Below are positions 23,680 through 35,405 of a stretch of DNA of 64,000 nucleotides, piece by piece. The number at the start of each line of letters is the position of its first letter. Positions within the stretch are counted from its first letter, which is position 1. The stretch is from contig CM057224.1 of the NCBI GenBank assembly GCA_029891385.1, positions 8,308,001 through 8,372,000 of the forward strand. The letters run 5' to 3'. A program made the translations under genes and the position numbers. This DNA is from Erythroxylum novogranatense (Eukaryota; Streptophyta; Magnoliopsida; Malpighiales; Erythroxylaceae). A model generated the notes under the pieces. That model did no database searches, was not told where the DNA came from, and saw only the letters and a program-made list of their open reading frames with translations.

Positions 23680-24990
23680 GATCACTACACCAAAAGTTAT
23701 GCGCAAAACAGTTCGGGTATATCCATATTCTAACACATTTTCCATGTATGATTATTTCCGTCCAAAAGTTTACATTCTTAAACCTAGAATTGAAACTCGA
23801 TGTCTTCATAACAATTGTAGCCTTATGTCTCTAGTTTAATTCAAAACAAGAATCGCCTCATTTCGATTCCCAGATCAAAAGTTATGCTCAAAATACTCTC
23901 AGATGTTCCTAATCCAAAAATTACACTCTAATCCGAACTTGAATTCAGAAATTAAAAGTCTTAGGGGCAAAATTGACATTTAATCTCTTCATATGACTTG
24001 TAGCCCCTTGTCTCATCTTTATTTTTCCTCAAGAATCGCTTCAATCGAATCTCTACAGATCCCGAATTTCACAAAATACTGAACTATGTTTGGAAAATTT
24101 ACCGACTCACTTTGATTAAATTAATCACCATTAATTTAATCTCAAGAATTCATAATTTTCCATGAGGATGTAGATAATTGTCTTAGGAATCCAACTCCGC
24201 AAGAATCAACTCAATCGGATGTCAGACGGAAAAGATATGAGCAAAATAGTGAACAAAGGTCAGATTTGAAAAAGGAAAGTCAAGAAAATCAAAAAAGCAA
24301 AACGGTGTCGTGCGGGCGAGGTCGCCCTGGTGACGCGTCGCCCTAGTGACACGAGCCGAACGCTCGCCATCACTACGGCGATGCGTCGCCCTAGCGACGC
24401 GAGCTAAACACTCGCCATCGCTAGGGCGATGCGTCGCCCTAGTGATGGGGATAAAACAAATTTCTTCTTTTTTTCACATAAAAAATCCAAAATTTTCAAA
24501 ATTCATAACTCTTAATCCCGAACTCCAATTTTGACAAACTTAGTCTCTATAGAAAGCGTAAAGGAAGCTCTACATCTTTTACGAAGGACATAAAACTCAA
24601 TTCGACTCCTAAAGGAGTCCATTTTTCGGTCAAAGATACTATCCTCTAATAATCATGCTAAAACCACAATATAAACTTGTAAAAATCATAACTTATTATT
24701 CCGAGATTGAAAAATTGCATACTTTATATCGAAATAAAGATCAAAGCAAATCCTTCAATTTTCATGAAGAACATCAAAGCTCAATTAACCTCTAACTAGG
24801 TTAATTTCTCAGTCAAAGTTTCAACCATAATAAAAGTCAAACCTTTCAAACATAAACTTTGACTAATCATAACTTCCACTCTCGATATCAAAAAATTGCA
24901 AACTTTATGGCTACAGAAAGCTCTTAACGTACTCTACAAGTTTCCAGAAGACCATTTTCTCAAATTATGCCTAAATCAAAAGTCAACTTT
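23680..24990 (-). repeat. 182-bp-period degenerate repeats in family Y LTR
   Basis: CATAACTT-type phrases followed by a run ending AAGTTT/CATGAAGA recur at 24505, 24687 and 24871. AAAAGTTATGCTCAAAA-type phrases recur near 23690, 23875, 24058 and 24230. All spacings are about 182-185 bp. The same unit can be recognised in elements D, B and C. Confidence 0.6.
24303..24445 (-). repeat. CpG-rich palindromic island in family Y LTR
   Basis: It has several copies of CTAGGGCGAT-GCG-TCGCCCTAG. The last unit (24412-24446) forms a stem of about 15 bp, CCATCGCTAGGGCGA with TCGCCCTAGTGATGG (one G-T pair). It shares the hairpin core CTAGGGCGA/TCGCCCTAG with element D, a different LTR family. Confidence 0.75.
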
Positions 24991-25264
24991 CAAAGGCCAA
25001 AAAGCCAACTATTTCACAATTTTTCATATTTTCACATTTTCTCTTTTCAGTCATGATTTTCAACTTAATTTCAATCAACTCATCTACTTAATTTCATAAA
25101 CCATACCAATCCACTCAAAACCCCAAAGATATCAAAATCAAATCATTTCTTTTATTCTCAATATTCTTTAAATTTTAAGCCATCTATTATACAATACATT
25201 CACCAAGCACTCCTTAAATTTCATTTTCATAATTCAAATTTCACTCAAAGATTGGGGTCTAACA

Positions 25265-25631
25265 TATTCTATTCTAGTGTCAATGATAGTCTCATCATAA
25301 GAATGGCACAAGTAACTTTTGACTTAAGGTGCTCAAGGATATCTAGGGTACTGATCCTATGCTTTGACTCCATTCATTGGTGTCTTTTAGGGGTTACTCA
25401 TAAGGAGGTGAATGGGTACAACTTAATGTATTCAAAGGTAATTGAGTAGCTAATAAAGCATTCACCACTCCTGATAGAAGGAGATGATACCTACAACCTC
25501 TTATCGGGGTCTTTACTAGAGAGTCTCTAGCTATAGTAGATATGTCTTATGAGAGAGTCTTCAATGATACATAGAATAATGAGATCCTCAGGACAAGATC
25601 TAATAACAATTGGACTAGATGTGGGGTAATC
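25265..25631 (+). repeat. Copia LTR, left piece (before element D)
   Basis: This non-coding DNA ends TAATC at 25627-25631, where D inserted. The sequence resumes at 37935 and leads into an LTR end and primer site at 38878. No LTR start is visible; it is probably cut by the family Y end at 25264. The 60-90 residue frames here lack any domain. Confidence 0.55.
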
Positions 25632-26039
25632 TGTAGCACCCCACTCCCGACGAGACCCGAACCCGATATCCATGGTGATATCCGAGCCCGTGACCCGCGA
25701 GGGTGGCGTACTAGAACATTCATTACCTTATTAACAAAAAATCGTATGACATTTTCTTTTTCTTTCAAAAACATTAGAGTGCGCAAAACAATCATTGACT
25801 TGGCCCAATTATAACAAAACACTTTCAAAGATTAAACCATTTCACTGATAAAACAATTTCAATCATTATTAGCACTCATTAGTGCTCAGTCACTCTATAC
25901 AATTACATGTAAACAATTGGGCCTACTAAATACCAAATGAATACACTAATGCAGATATGCATTTACATCGATCCCGACCCGATACTTTGTCTTGCTAGCA
26001 AGAGACGTACTCCGTGTGTCCAACGGGTACTCTCCATTT

Positions 26040-26818
26040 CTGAAAAATAGATGCAATGTTGGGTGAGTTTGCGAACTCAAGTGAGAAACCATCATCGATG
26101 GTTCACCCAACTCATACATATCCACACAATCACACAATATTGTATATATATCATAAACAAGAAATCATGTGCACTCAATTTCACATTTGATAAGGCAATA
26201 AACCTTTCACACAATTCACATTAAACATTTATTTATGCAGTGTGCATGTGACTCTTCCATTTTCTTTCGTTGTTGTGACCGTGCTACCGAGCTCATATAC
26301 GCTGAGCCATTGGCTCAAACATTGGGCTTAAAGCCCAAACGTTGGGCATAGCCACGATCATCGAGTCGAGGCTCGAATACGTTGAGCACGAGGCCTCCAT
26401 GCGTTGAGCTTAAAGCTCTGAAATCGGTGGCTACACCGGTCACAACCGCCATTATCGATCATTTACTATGCATGAATGCACATGTCATTTCCAATATCCA
26501 ATTATCGCATTTCTATTTCCAATTCCAATTAATTACTATTTCCGATCATTTTCCAATGTCCTCGGACTTTTAGTCCGGTATTTCATTCCCATGCATTTAC
26601 CTTTCGTTTCACTACCATATTTACAATCCAATTTACTAATGCATTCTCACGCACTTATTCTCATTTGCACTTCAATATCACAATCCAATATTTCGAACAC
26701 CCATGGTCCGAAATCAATCAAATCAATCAATCGCATATATCCATCCTTGCTTCCTCATGGCAATCAATGCATATAATTAATAAACACATAAGGTTGAGAA
26801 ACCAACTAGGTTACTCAC
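26040..26818 (-). other. Putative LTR intron, element D 3' LTR
   Basis: On the minus strand, TAATAG/GTGAGTAACC (26818) and CTATTTTTCAG/A (26040) enclose 779 nt with the whole hairpin domain. The 5' LTR keeps the same sites (34755, 33981). Confidence 0.38.
26272..26446 (-). repeat. Closed hairpin-array domain, element D 3' LTR
   Basis: The outer arms GTTGTGACCG (26272-26281) and CGGTCACAAC (26437-26446) pair perfectly. Between them stand small hairpins: GAGCC-ATT-GGCTC, GGGCTT-AA-AGCCC, GAGTCGAGGCTCG and GAGCTT-AA-AGCTC. Together they predict a multi-branched RNA or cruciform fold. The 5' LTR keeps all of it at 34212-34382. Confidence 0.75.
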
Positions 26819-27300
26819 CTATTACTTCCGAGCTAATGCCGGGAAGTTTTCGCTCCGTCGGTCGGACGACGCTCCACTTGGGCCTCTATAAGAAACAGAG
26901 AAAGAACGAGTCACTACAGATGCAATTTGTGCACATGTAGGTGAAATATGCATGTTCATGAATTTTTCGGCCCTAAATCCAAATTTCTCCATAACAAAAT
27001 CCGTCTAAAAATTAGAAACCTATTGGCGCTGACGGTGCACAATTCGGATCTCTATAGGTCCCAAATTAAACAAAACAGTGATTAAAGGCTCCGTTACCCG
27101 GGGTCACGTCAATTTCCCGTCCAAAAATTCCCAATTTCTCACAAAATGAAATTAAATGTTCTACGAATCCGATGCCTCAAGAATCAGGTCAATCGGACGT
27201 CGGACGGAAAAGAAATTGACAAAAGAAGCATGAAATCACAAATTACCAATTAACAACTAATAAAAATAATAAAATAATAATAATAATAAAAATAAGACCA

Positions 27301-27430
27301 GCCTCGCTGGGGGCGACGTCTCGCCCCAACGGGGCTGACTTATTCGGCCTCGTCGCTAGGGCGAGGCGTCGCCCTAGCGACGCGGCCCTTTACGCCTCGT
27401 CACTAGGGCGAGGCGTCGCCCTAGTGACCG
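27301..27430 (-). repeat. Two covarying CpG-rich hairpins, element D 3' LTR
   Basis: The first hairpin pairs GTCGCTAGGGCGA with TCGCCCTAGCGAC across a GGCG loop (27354-27383). The second pairs GTCACTAGGGCGA with TCGCCCTAGTGAC (27398-27427). A G-C pair in one is replaced by A-T in the other, keeping the stem. The 5' LTR copy (35236-35405) is badly damaged and has a third, weaker unit. Confidence 0.85.
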
Positions 27431-27482
27431 GGCGTGATTCCATTTCTATTTTTTTTTTCTGATTTTTAATCTAATTTTCAAC

Positions 27483-28345
27483 ACCAATAACTCGTTGCAC
27501 ACAATTCATAAAATTACCCACTATATCTCGTTGGAAAGATCATGAAACCCTCTACAATTCTCAAGAAGATCATAAAAATCAATTTCACCCCTAAGGGTGT
27601 CAAAAATCCCTTCAAAGCAACTGCCTACTCAAATCCCATTAAAACAGACAGTATATTGAAATTTCCATAACTCTCAGATTCTTCAGCCAAAAATTACCAA
27701 ATAAATATGCTCAATAAGTTCACAATGTCATCTACAACTTTCATGAGCAACCCAAAATCAAATTCCATTGCTAAACAAGTCAATTAATTCACTCAATGTT
27801 GCTGTCCCTGAAATCATTCAATTTGAGCAGTAAACTTAGAACAAGCATAACTCCCTGTACACAAGTCAGAAAAATCAGAACTTTATATCCCTGAAAAGAT
27901 AAATCCTCAAACTTCAATTTTCATGAAGAACTCAATTTCCACTTTAATTTCTAACAATTTCAAAACTGTCATGCAAGTTACTTCCATGATCAGCAATTCC
28001 TAACCTAATGAAGGATCAGTTTTTGTAAAATCATAACTCCCAACTCTGACCTCTAAAAATTATATTCCATATCTCATTTTCAAGATAATTTCTTCCTCTT
28101 CAACTTTTCAGAAGATCACTCACACCAATTCAGTCCACAAAAATGGCTAAAATTGCTTCCAAGCAGAATACTCACAAGTCAGACACTTAAGCTAGGTTTC
28201 ATCAACATGCCCAAAACCAGTCCATAGTAAACAGTTCATAGCTCTCAATATACACCTCTAAAAATAGCAAGATCAGTGGAAATGGAAAGCTAACTCAATA
28301 TGCTACAACTTCCATCTAATCCATTTATCCTAATTCCTTCTCAAT
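27483..28345 (-). repeat. Five 182-bp-spaced units in element D 3' LTR
   Basis: CATAACTC-type phrases begin units near 27486, 27666, 27847, 28031 and 28237. Each is followed 80-100 bp later by a CTACAACTTTCATGAAGA-like phrase. Divergence between units is high but spacing is steady. The 5' LTR repeats the pattern at about 35464-36326. Confidence 0.65.
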
Positions 28346-29953
28346 TAATTCATAAAAATTTGCAAAACTCAAGGGTATGATTTCGGGTACTGTTCATTCC
28401 AGTCATGAGCAGTAACTTTCCAAGCCAAATTGCACCGTCTTCAAGCTAACATTGGACAATGCCTATTTCACACAAAAATGTAGCTAACATCCCAAAGTTT
28501 AATTGGGCACAAACCCCACCTCATTTGCTCACTTACACAATTAGTTATGATCAAAACAGTGCAATCAGTCCAAACTCCATTTTCCAGCTTTACTTCTCAA
28601 TTCAATTCCTAACACTTCCAATGCCAATACCACATGCATAAGCATCCTAATGACACAAGAATTTAGCCAATAGGTCAGCAAGACCTTCACTTCAATATAA
28701 TTCCAAAATTTTCAGCATCATCCTCAATCATTTTCCTTTCAAAGATTAATCATCTAACATGACTAACTTCACTTTTAATCATCTTTACACTCTACTTACA
28801 TTCATCAAGTTTTACCCTATCAATATATCAAGCAACCATCAATTAAGCAAGCCAATTTCATATCCACATATACAAGCATAGGTTACATACAATTTGATGC
28901 ATAAACATCACAATGAATACATCAAATGAACAATCAACACTTAAACATAAGCTTACCAAAGCAAAGCTTCCAACTAATCAATCATTCACTCTTCAATTCT
29001 TTTCTTTAATAAGACACCAAGACCACTTTATTCACACCTTTAGCACACATGATACTTGTCAAAGGGAGGCAAAGGTTTGAGCTAGTATGGTAGACAAAGG
29101 GCTACGTATGGAAGGAGAAGGAGTAAGAGTTTGTTTGAACCTTTAAAGAAAACCAATGAAGAAAGAAAAGAGGAGGTTTCGAATTCTTGAAGAATTCACC
29201 TAAGAACAAGTGATTTTTTTCCTTTCTTTCACTAGAAGTTGCCGTAATATATGGATAACCATGCATTTAATATGGGACACTTGGCCATTGGAGGAAGAAA
29301 GAAGGAAAAGTCAAACTACCAATCAAATATTTGAGAAAAAATAAGCCAAATACCAAGCAATTTCAATCCAATTTCGGTTCCAACACATTTTAAGGGTCCA
29401 CTTTTGGGTCCCACCAAAATAATTAATATTTTAGTACCAAAATAACAGTAAAAATCAACCGGTTCGTCAATTGGCGATTTATCCGGTCCGGAAATTTCTG
29501 GAAATTTTCTTGAATCATTTTTTTGAAAATTACCTAAATTGCCCAAAATTGTAAAACATATGACAGTCTACTTCCAATATTTTTTTTAAACACGAAAACC
29601 ACATTTTCCACAACAAAAAACACATTTAGGCCATTTACCGGCGATTTTGCCGGTCTGGGAATTTTCTCCGGATAATTCCAGAAAAATTTTCATAAATCCC
29701 TAAAAATGTAAAACACTCTATGGCGCACTCCAAATAATTTTTCAAATCCCATTATCACACCAATTTCACAAAAGATCACAATTAGACACTTATGCCGTGA
29801 AATGTCATGAATGCATGTATGACTATGTGCCTGTACAAAACTCACCATTTATAGAGGCTACATGACATATGTTCATGCCGATATATAATTCAATACTCCT
29901 AACCCGTCCCAATTTACTAAAATACCCTTCCCATCGGAGATGGGATATTACAA

Positions 29954-29965
29954 TTCTCCCCTCCT
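29954..29965 (-). other. Polypurine tract of element D
   Basis: AGGAGGGGAGAA on the minus strand lies directly before the 3' LTR start at 29952. Confidence 0.85.
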
Positions 29966-32900
29966 AATAAAAATTTCGTCCTCGAAATTTCATATACGAT
30001 TTATCAGGAAGGCAGGGGAGTCTTTTTGATTAATACCCTCTGTTTTCTACTGATTTCACCACACGACCAAATTCTGTCCATGAACGGAAATCAAAACAAT
30101 CAATGACTCTTTTCCTTTCTCAACTTTACATGATTTTACTGCTTTCTCAGGCTTACACGCAATTCGCCACTTTCAATCTCAATAACATATATATCGGATC
30201 CGAACAATATCTATGAAACACTTTGTGAATCCGAATCATCTTTTAAGTTTTAGCCTAACTTGCCAACCCATAATTCTATTCACACCACAATCGCATGGAG
30301 GCCACTCCTCACGAATTCAATTTCCCTTAATTACACATTTATTTCCATCTAAGTACATTTTAGCCGAGGCCATACCTTTCAAAATATTTCCTTTATCGCT
30401 TATCAGATTCCGTTATTATCAAAACACAAATCTCATGAGATTTATAACCTCGGTGTGAATCAATTCAACTCAATGTTACCATCTTAAATTGCTTAAGCAT
30501 ACGATCACATAATAAAGACCCTTATACACTTTTCAATGGTGACACCAATATAATGATTGTCATACCACAATCACTTTGCACTATATATCAATCTCATATC
30601 CCAATGAAATCCAAAACACCGTTGGTTAATCACACATGTCATCGCTCACTTTGATGACTATACCATCAATTGCTTTTCCACAATACTTTTACTCGAACAT
30701 AACGCTTCGATTGTTTCTTCTGCTTTCTCGAACCATTTACTTATGATCATTTGATTTCCCATTCTAACCTTTCACTTCCTCTTCCAATACGCTCGTACTA
30801 TAACATAAAGCTTCAATCATTCATTATATTTTCACTAACAGTTCCTGTAATGAGTATCATCCATATTTCTTAATTTGAACCATACCTATCATTTTCCTCA
30901 ACAATTGGAGTTAATTCCCATTCCTCAATACGGTTTACAATTTCTATATCCTCACTTCGGGTTTTGCCAATCTGCTTTGATGCACACCTACTTTAAAATT
31001 CCCATAACTAATAATACTTTCTTTTGCCCCTTTTTGTCAGTTCGACTATTAATACGCAATAATACACCAGATTTGATAACTTTATTGCCCAACTTTTGAT
31101 TTTTCTACAATTGAATTTTTTTTATTTCTTTGTTCAATTCCTTGAATTGCACCATTAGCCTAGTTTGGAGTAATCAGCCACTGAATCCTTTTCAAATCAT
31201 TCAGATGCATGAAATAACTCAATCGTTATCGATTTGCATAATCATAGACATTTCCAAACTATTTCTGTACGATTTATGTCTCCAAGCTTTTAGGCCACAC
31301 TCAATATAACAAATTTCAAATAATCAATCATAATACCGCCCATGGAATCATATTTGTCCCAAGGTGCATAAAATCACTTTATCCAATTTCCATAGATCAC
31401 ATTAGAACCTTTACTGGAACACTTCAATATAGATAGTAAATTCTTCAAATGTCTCCTTTATGATCATTAGTCATAACATTCACATGTTTTCCTCAATTAT
31501 TCTTGTCGATTTGCTAAAACCAGAAAATCTTTGACAATTTCTAAATGCATCCAGCATTCCGTTAGTTCTAATTAATTCCAAATTCCGCATACACATATCT
31601 TTTGAACTTTCGCATTTTATCAATACCTATATCTTAATTAATTCTCCCAATATCCCATGTTCGCATCCTAATTCATCCCTTATTTCACTCTTATGAAACT
31701 TGCATGATAACCAATCTCCTCACCTATACCAATGTATCTATTTCTTATGCTTATATCCATTATCCACGCAACCCAATTGAGACATGTTCTTTTCCGCACT
31801 CCATAGTTGATTCATGTAACTTTTAATTATCGAACGTCTCCAATGAGGAACAATTTTCGATAATTTGTCTCATCATAACATATTCGCACATGTTCCTTAC
31901 CTTCATTTCTCCACACATAACTTAATTTATTCACGATAGATCACTCAACGACTTGAATAAACAATCGTTCTATCGATCTCGTGCTTTCAAAACATAATTA
32001 CACAAAATATACACGAACCTTTAATCCCATCAAATTCGCAATTAATATTTCCTTAATATGCGTTACTTCTCTTACATAATCGTAACCATCTCATTAACAT
32101 AATGTACACTTTTTTTTAGCATAGTTTAGCTCTTACGCTAGAGTCTTTGCGGATGTAATACAAATCGATTACTCTTGATACATCACGAAGATAAATCTCG
32201 AAGAGCACTTAAACAATTTCTTTTCCTCTACTATCTCGCCATACATCACCATAATCATCACATCCTATCGCATAATATATCTCTATAGTCCCATCAATTT
32301 GCCCATTAATAGATCATCTGCTAATAATACCTTAATTGCATTTAATTCTCGATAACCATTCTCTTTTGGTACCAATTCTCGATCATGGGGACCTTACTCT
32401 ATTCATGTCCCTCATTTTCTTCTCTCAAGCTCATTACCGATGTCTTGACATCTTTAATCAGATCACTTCTTTCTCAATTGATCATTCTGAGCATTCTCAT
32501 GTCTTACTCTCACTCATTTTGAACTTGAGCTACCGGCATTATAATCGGAGCTTATGTAATAGGCCACCGATTTCTTCCTATATCATAATCACACAAATTA
32601 TTCATTTATGCTTAATCATTTCACCCGTGATAGTAATCCCACTATCAGATATACACTTACAGTGACAATATATATTCTGAACTCAGCAACCTTCCTGTTT
32701 ACACCCGTCCTCGCTCGTGAGGATCATATACAATCTCTATTCCTATACAACTGATCAGTATAAGCACTTTCGTTTCTTATTCTAATATATAACGATTTTT
32801 TTTTCTTTTTGTCCGACAAGAATTCTGGCTAGCATTTATCCATTAACTCAGCAATTGCAACTGAACATTTTCACTTACCATAGGGCTCCCATAAGCAGGT

Positions 32901-33567
32901 GTGCATTTACTTAGGCAGATCAATTAAACCCGAACAACTTTTTCATCTATCAATTTCATTGTCTTACATTTCAATCTTTTCATTATGGCATTATACCTAT
33001 ATTTCTACACTCAAATCAAGATCACAGATGTGAAATCATTCTTGATTTTGCCCTTAATATATTTTGACTCCAGAGCACCAATCTTTATTAATAACACTCA
33101 TCACGGTAATCAATCCCAATTATGACTTCTCTATATCATAGAACACTTTATTTTCATTTACCTTATACACTGGAAATCTTCCCATTATCACAACTCTATT
33201 TTTTTTTCTATTCATTCCCAACTAGAATCTTTATTCAAATTCATATTCAAGGATATACCCAATCTAACTCCAATATTGTGCTTCACAATATACCCGTCAA
33301 TACCAAAGACACTAAATTTTAAATCATCTGATCGAACCATACACTCTTTCCTATTTTGCGATATCCATTTCTTCCTTTTATCACACTCTAACACATTATC
33401 CTTTTTCTCACCTTTTTTTTTTAACCGCTTAAACGACTGAGACATATTTATGCATACGACTCACATACTACACTGGGGATCGGTTGTCACTGTCTGCTGT
33501 GACATGACTTAAATGCACATAACTTGCACACACATTTTTTTTTCGAAAGCCCATGTAAGATTGTACT

Positions 33568-33581
33568 GGCTCGATAATATT
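33568..33581 (-). other. Eroded primer binding site of element D
   Basis: The plus strand reads GGCTCGATAATATT where A has GGGCTCTGATACCA. Several bases are changed or lost, so priming by the usual tRNA would fail. Neighbouring DNA at 33590-33720 also differs from the sister LTR by many one-base gaps, so a consensus error is possible. Confidence 0.55.
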
Positions 33582-33980
33582 AATGTAGTACCCACTCCCG
33601 CGAGACCGAACCCGATATCCATGGTGATATCCGAGCCCGTGACCGCGAGGGTGGCGATTAGAACATTCATTACCTTATTAACAAAAATCGTATGACATTT
33701 TCTTTTCTTTCAAAAACATTAGAGTCATAAAACAATCATTGACTTGGCCCAATTATAACAAAACACTTTCAAAGATTAAACCATTTCACCGATAAAACAA
33801 TTTCAATCATTATTAGCACTCATTAGTGCTCGGTCACTCTATACAATTACATGTAAACAATTGGGCCTACTAAATACCAAATGAATACACTAATGCAGAT
33901 CTGGACGACATCGATCCCGACCCGATACTTTGTCTTGCTAGCGAGAGACGTACTCTGTGTCCAACGGGTACTCTCCATTT

Positions 33981-34755
33981 CTGAAAAATAGATGCAATGT
34001 TGGGTGAGTTTGCGAACTCGGTGAGAAACCATCATCGATGGTTCACCCAACTCATACATATCCACACAATCACACAATATTGTATATATATCATAAACAA
34101 GAAATCACAGCACTCAATTTCACATTTGATAAGGCAATAAACCTTTCACACAATTCACATTAAACATTCATTTATGCAAATGTGCATGTGACTCTTCCAT
34201 TTTCTTTCGTTGTTGTGACCGTGCTTTGAGCTCATATACGTTGAGCCATTGGCTCAAACATTGGGCTTAAAGCCCAAACGTTGGGCATAACCACGATCAT
34301 CGAGTCGAGGCTCGAATACGTTGAGCACGGGCCTCGTGCGTTGAGCTTAAAGCTCTGAAATCGGTGGCGACACGGTCACAACCGCCATTATCGATCATTT
34401 ACTATGCATGAATGCACATGTCATTTTCCAATATCCAATTATCGCATTTCTATTTCCAATTCCAATTAATTACTATTTCCGATCATTTTCCAATGTCCTC
34501 GGACTTTTAGTCCCAGATTTCATTCCCATGCATTTACCTTTCGTTTCACTACCACATTTACAATCCAATTTACTAATGCATTCTCACGCACTTATTCTCA
34601 TTTGCACTTCAATATCACAATCCAATATTTCGAACACCTATGGTCCGAAATCAATCAAATCAATCAATCACATATATCCATCCTTGCTTCCTCATGGCAA
34701 TCAATGCATATAATTAATAAACACATAAGGTTGAGAAACTAACTAGGTTACTCAC
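33981..34755 (-). other. Putative LTR intron, element D 5' LTR
   Basis: Donor GTGAGTAACC (34755) and acceptor TTTTTCAG (33981) are unchanged from the sister LTR; length is 775 nt. Confidence 0.38.
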
Positions 34756-35235
34756 CTATTACTTCCGAGCTAATGCCGGGAAGTTTCCGCCCCGTCGGTC
34801 GGACGACGCTCTACTTGGGCCTCTATAAGAAACAGAGAAAGAACGAGTCACTATAGATGCAATTTGTGCACATGTAGGTGAAATATGCATGTTCATGAAT
34901 TTTCCGGCCCTAAATCCAAATTTTCCCATAACAAAATCCGTCTAAAAATTAGAAACCTATTGGCGCTGACGGTGCGCAATTCGGACCTCTATAGGTCCCC
35001 AATTAAACAAAACAGTGATTAAAGGCTCCGTTACTCGGGGCCACGTCAATTTCCCGTCAAAAAATTCCTAATTTCTCACAAAATGAAATTAAATGTTCTA
35101 CGAATCCGATGCCTCAAGAATCAGGTCAATCGGACGTCGGACGGAAAAGAAATTGACAAAAGAAGCATGAAATCACAAATTACCAATTAACAACTAATAA
35201 AAATAATAAAATAATAATAATAATAAAAAATAAGA

Positions 35236-35405
35236 CCAGCCTCATTTGGGCGACGTCTCGCCCAATGGGCTGACTTATTCGACCTCGTCGCTAGGAGGCG
35301 TCAGCCTAGCGACGCGCCCTTTACGCCTCGTCACTAGGGAGGCGTCGCCTAGCGACTTGTCTTTACGCCTAAATCACTAGGAGGCGTCGCCAAGGATTTG
35401 GGCGT
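35236..35405 (-). repeat. Damaged CpG-rich hairpin island, element D 5' LTR
   Basis: It corresponds to 27301-27430 but has shortened arms (CGTCGCTAGG...CCTAGCGACG) and an extra unit near 35371-35400. The DNA on both sides is nearly identical to the sister LTR. Confidence 0.75.

Larger units (their letters stand above)
21341..25264 (-). repeat. Family Y LTR, minus orientation
   Basis: On the minus strand it starts TGTTAGACCCCAATC at 25264. A matching TGTTAG/CTAACA terminus can be drawn at 21341, giving 3924 bp. It matches 1-4030 in inverted order. In transcriptional order it contains 182-bp-spaced units (24990-23680), a CpG-rich palindromic island (24445-24303), donor GTGGGT at 23170, a GC-richer block 22800-22625, hairpin CGAGCTTTCGAGCTC near 22290, acceptor CATCTCCAG at 22250, and U5. 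The flanks (CTCAT and TATTC) do not match, so no target duplication supports a clean insertion. The left boundary is therefore tentative. Confidence 0.6.
25632..29952 (-). repeat. Element D 3' LTR
   Basis: On the minus strand it runs from TGTAATATCCCATC at 29952 to GGGTGCTACA at 25632. It contains five degenerate units of about 182 bp (28345-27483), two covarying CpG-rich hairpins (27430-27301), the TTTTCCGTCCGACGTCCG block near 27210, donor GTGAGT at 26818, the hairpin domain enclosed by GTTGTGACCG/CGGTCACAAC (26272-26281, 26437-26446), hairpin ACCATCGATGATGGT (26102-26088), acceptor TTTTTCAG at 26040, and the conserved end. Confidence 0.92.
29953..33583 (-). mobile_element. Element D non-coding interior
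   Basis: This is 3631 bp between the LTRs. The polypurine tract (minus AGGAGGGGAGAA) is at 29954-29965, next to TTTCGAGGACGAAATTT. No frame exceeds 110 codons and none resembles pol. Blocks shared with element A lie near 31839, 32132 and 32878; the last (minus strand, 32940-32875) could be a decayed gag zinc knuckle. The leader block CATGTCACAGCAGACAGTGA is near 33512-33480 on the minus strand. Confidence 0.8.

Noticed and set aside
23680..24990. Centromeric satellite of about 180 bp
   Set aside because: The 182-bp units are very diverged, few in number, and confined to LTRs. They are part of the LTR and not an independent array.
21341..25264. Clean solo LTR insertion of family Y
   Set aside because: Flanking bases CTCAT and TATTC do not form a target duplication, and the left terminus is uncertain.
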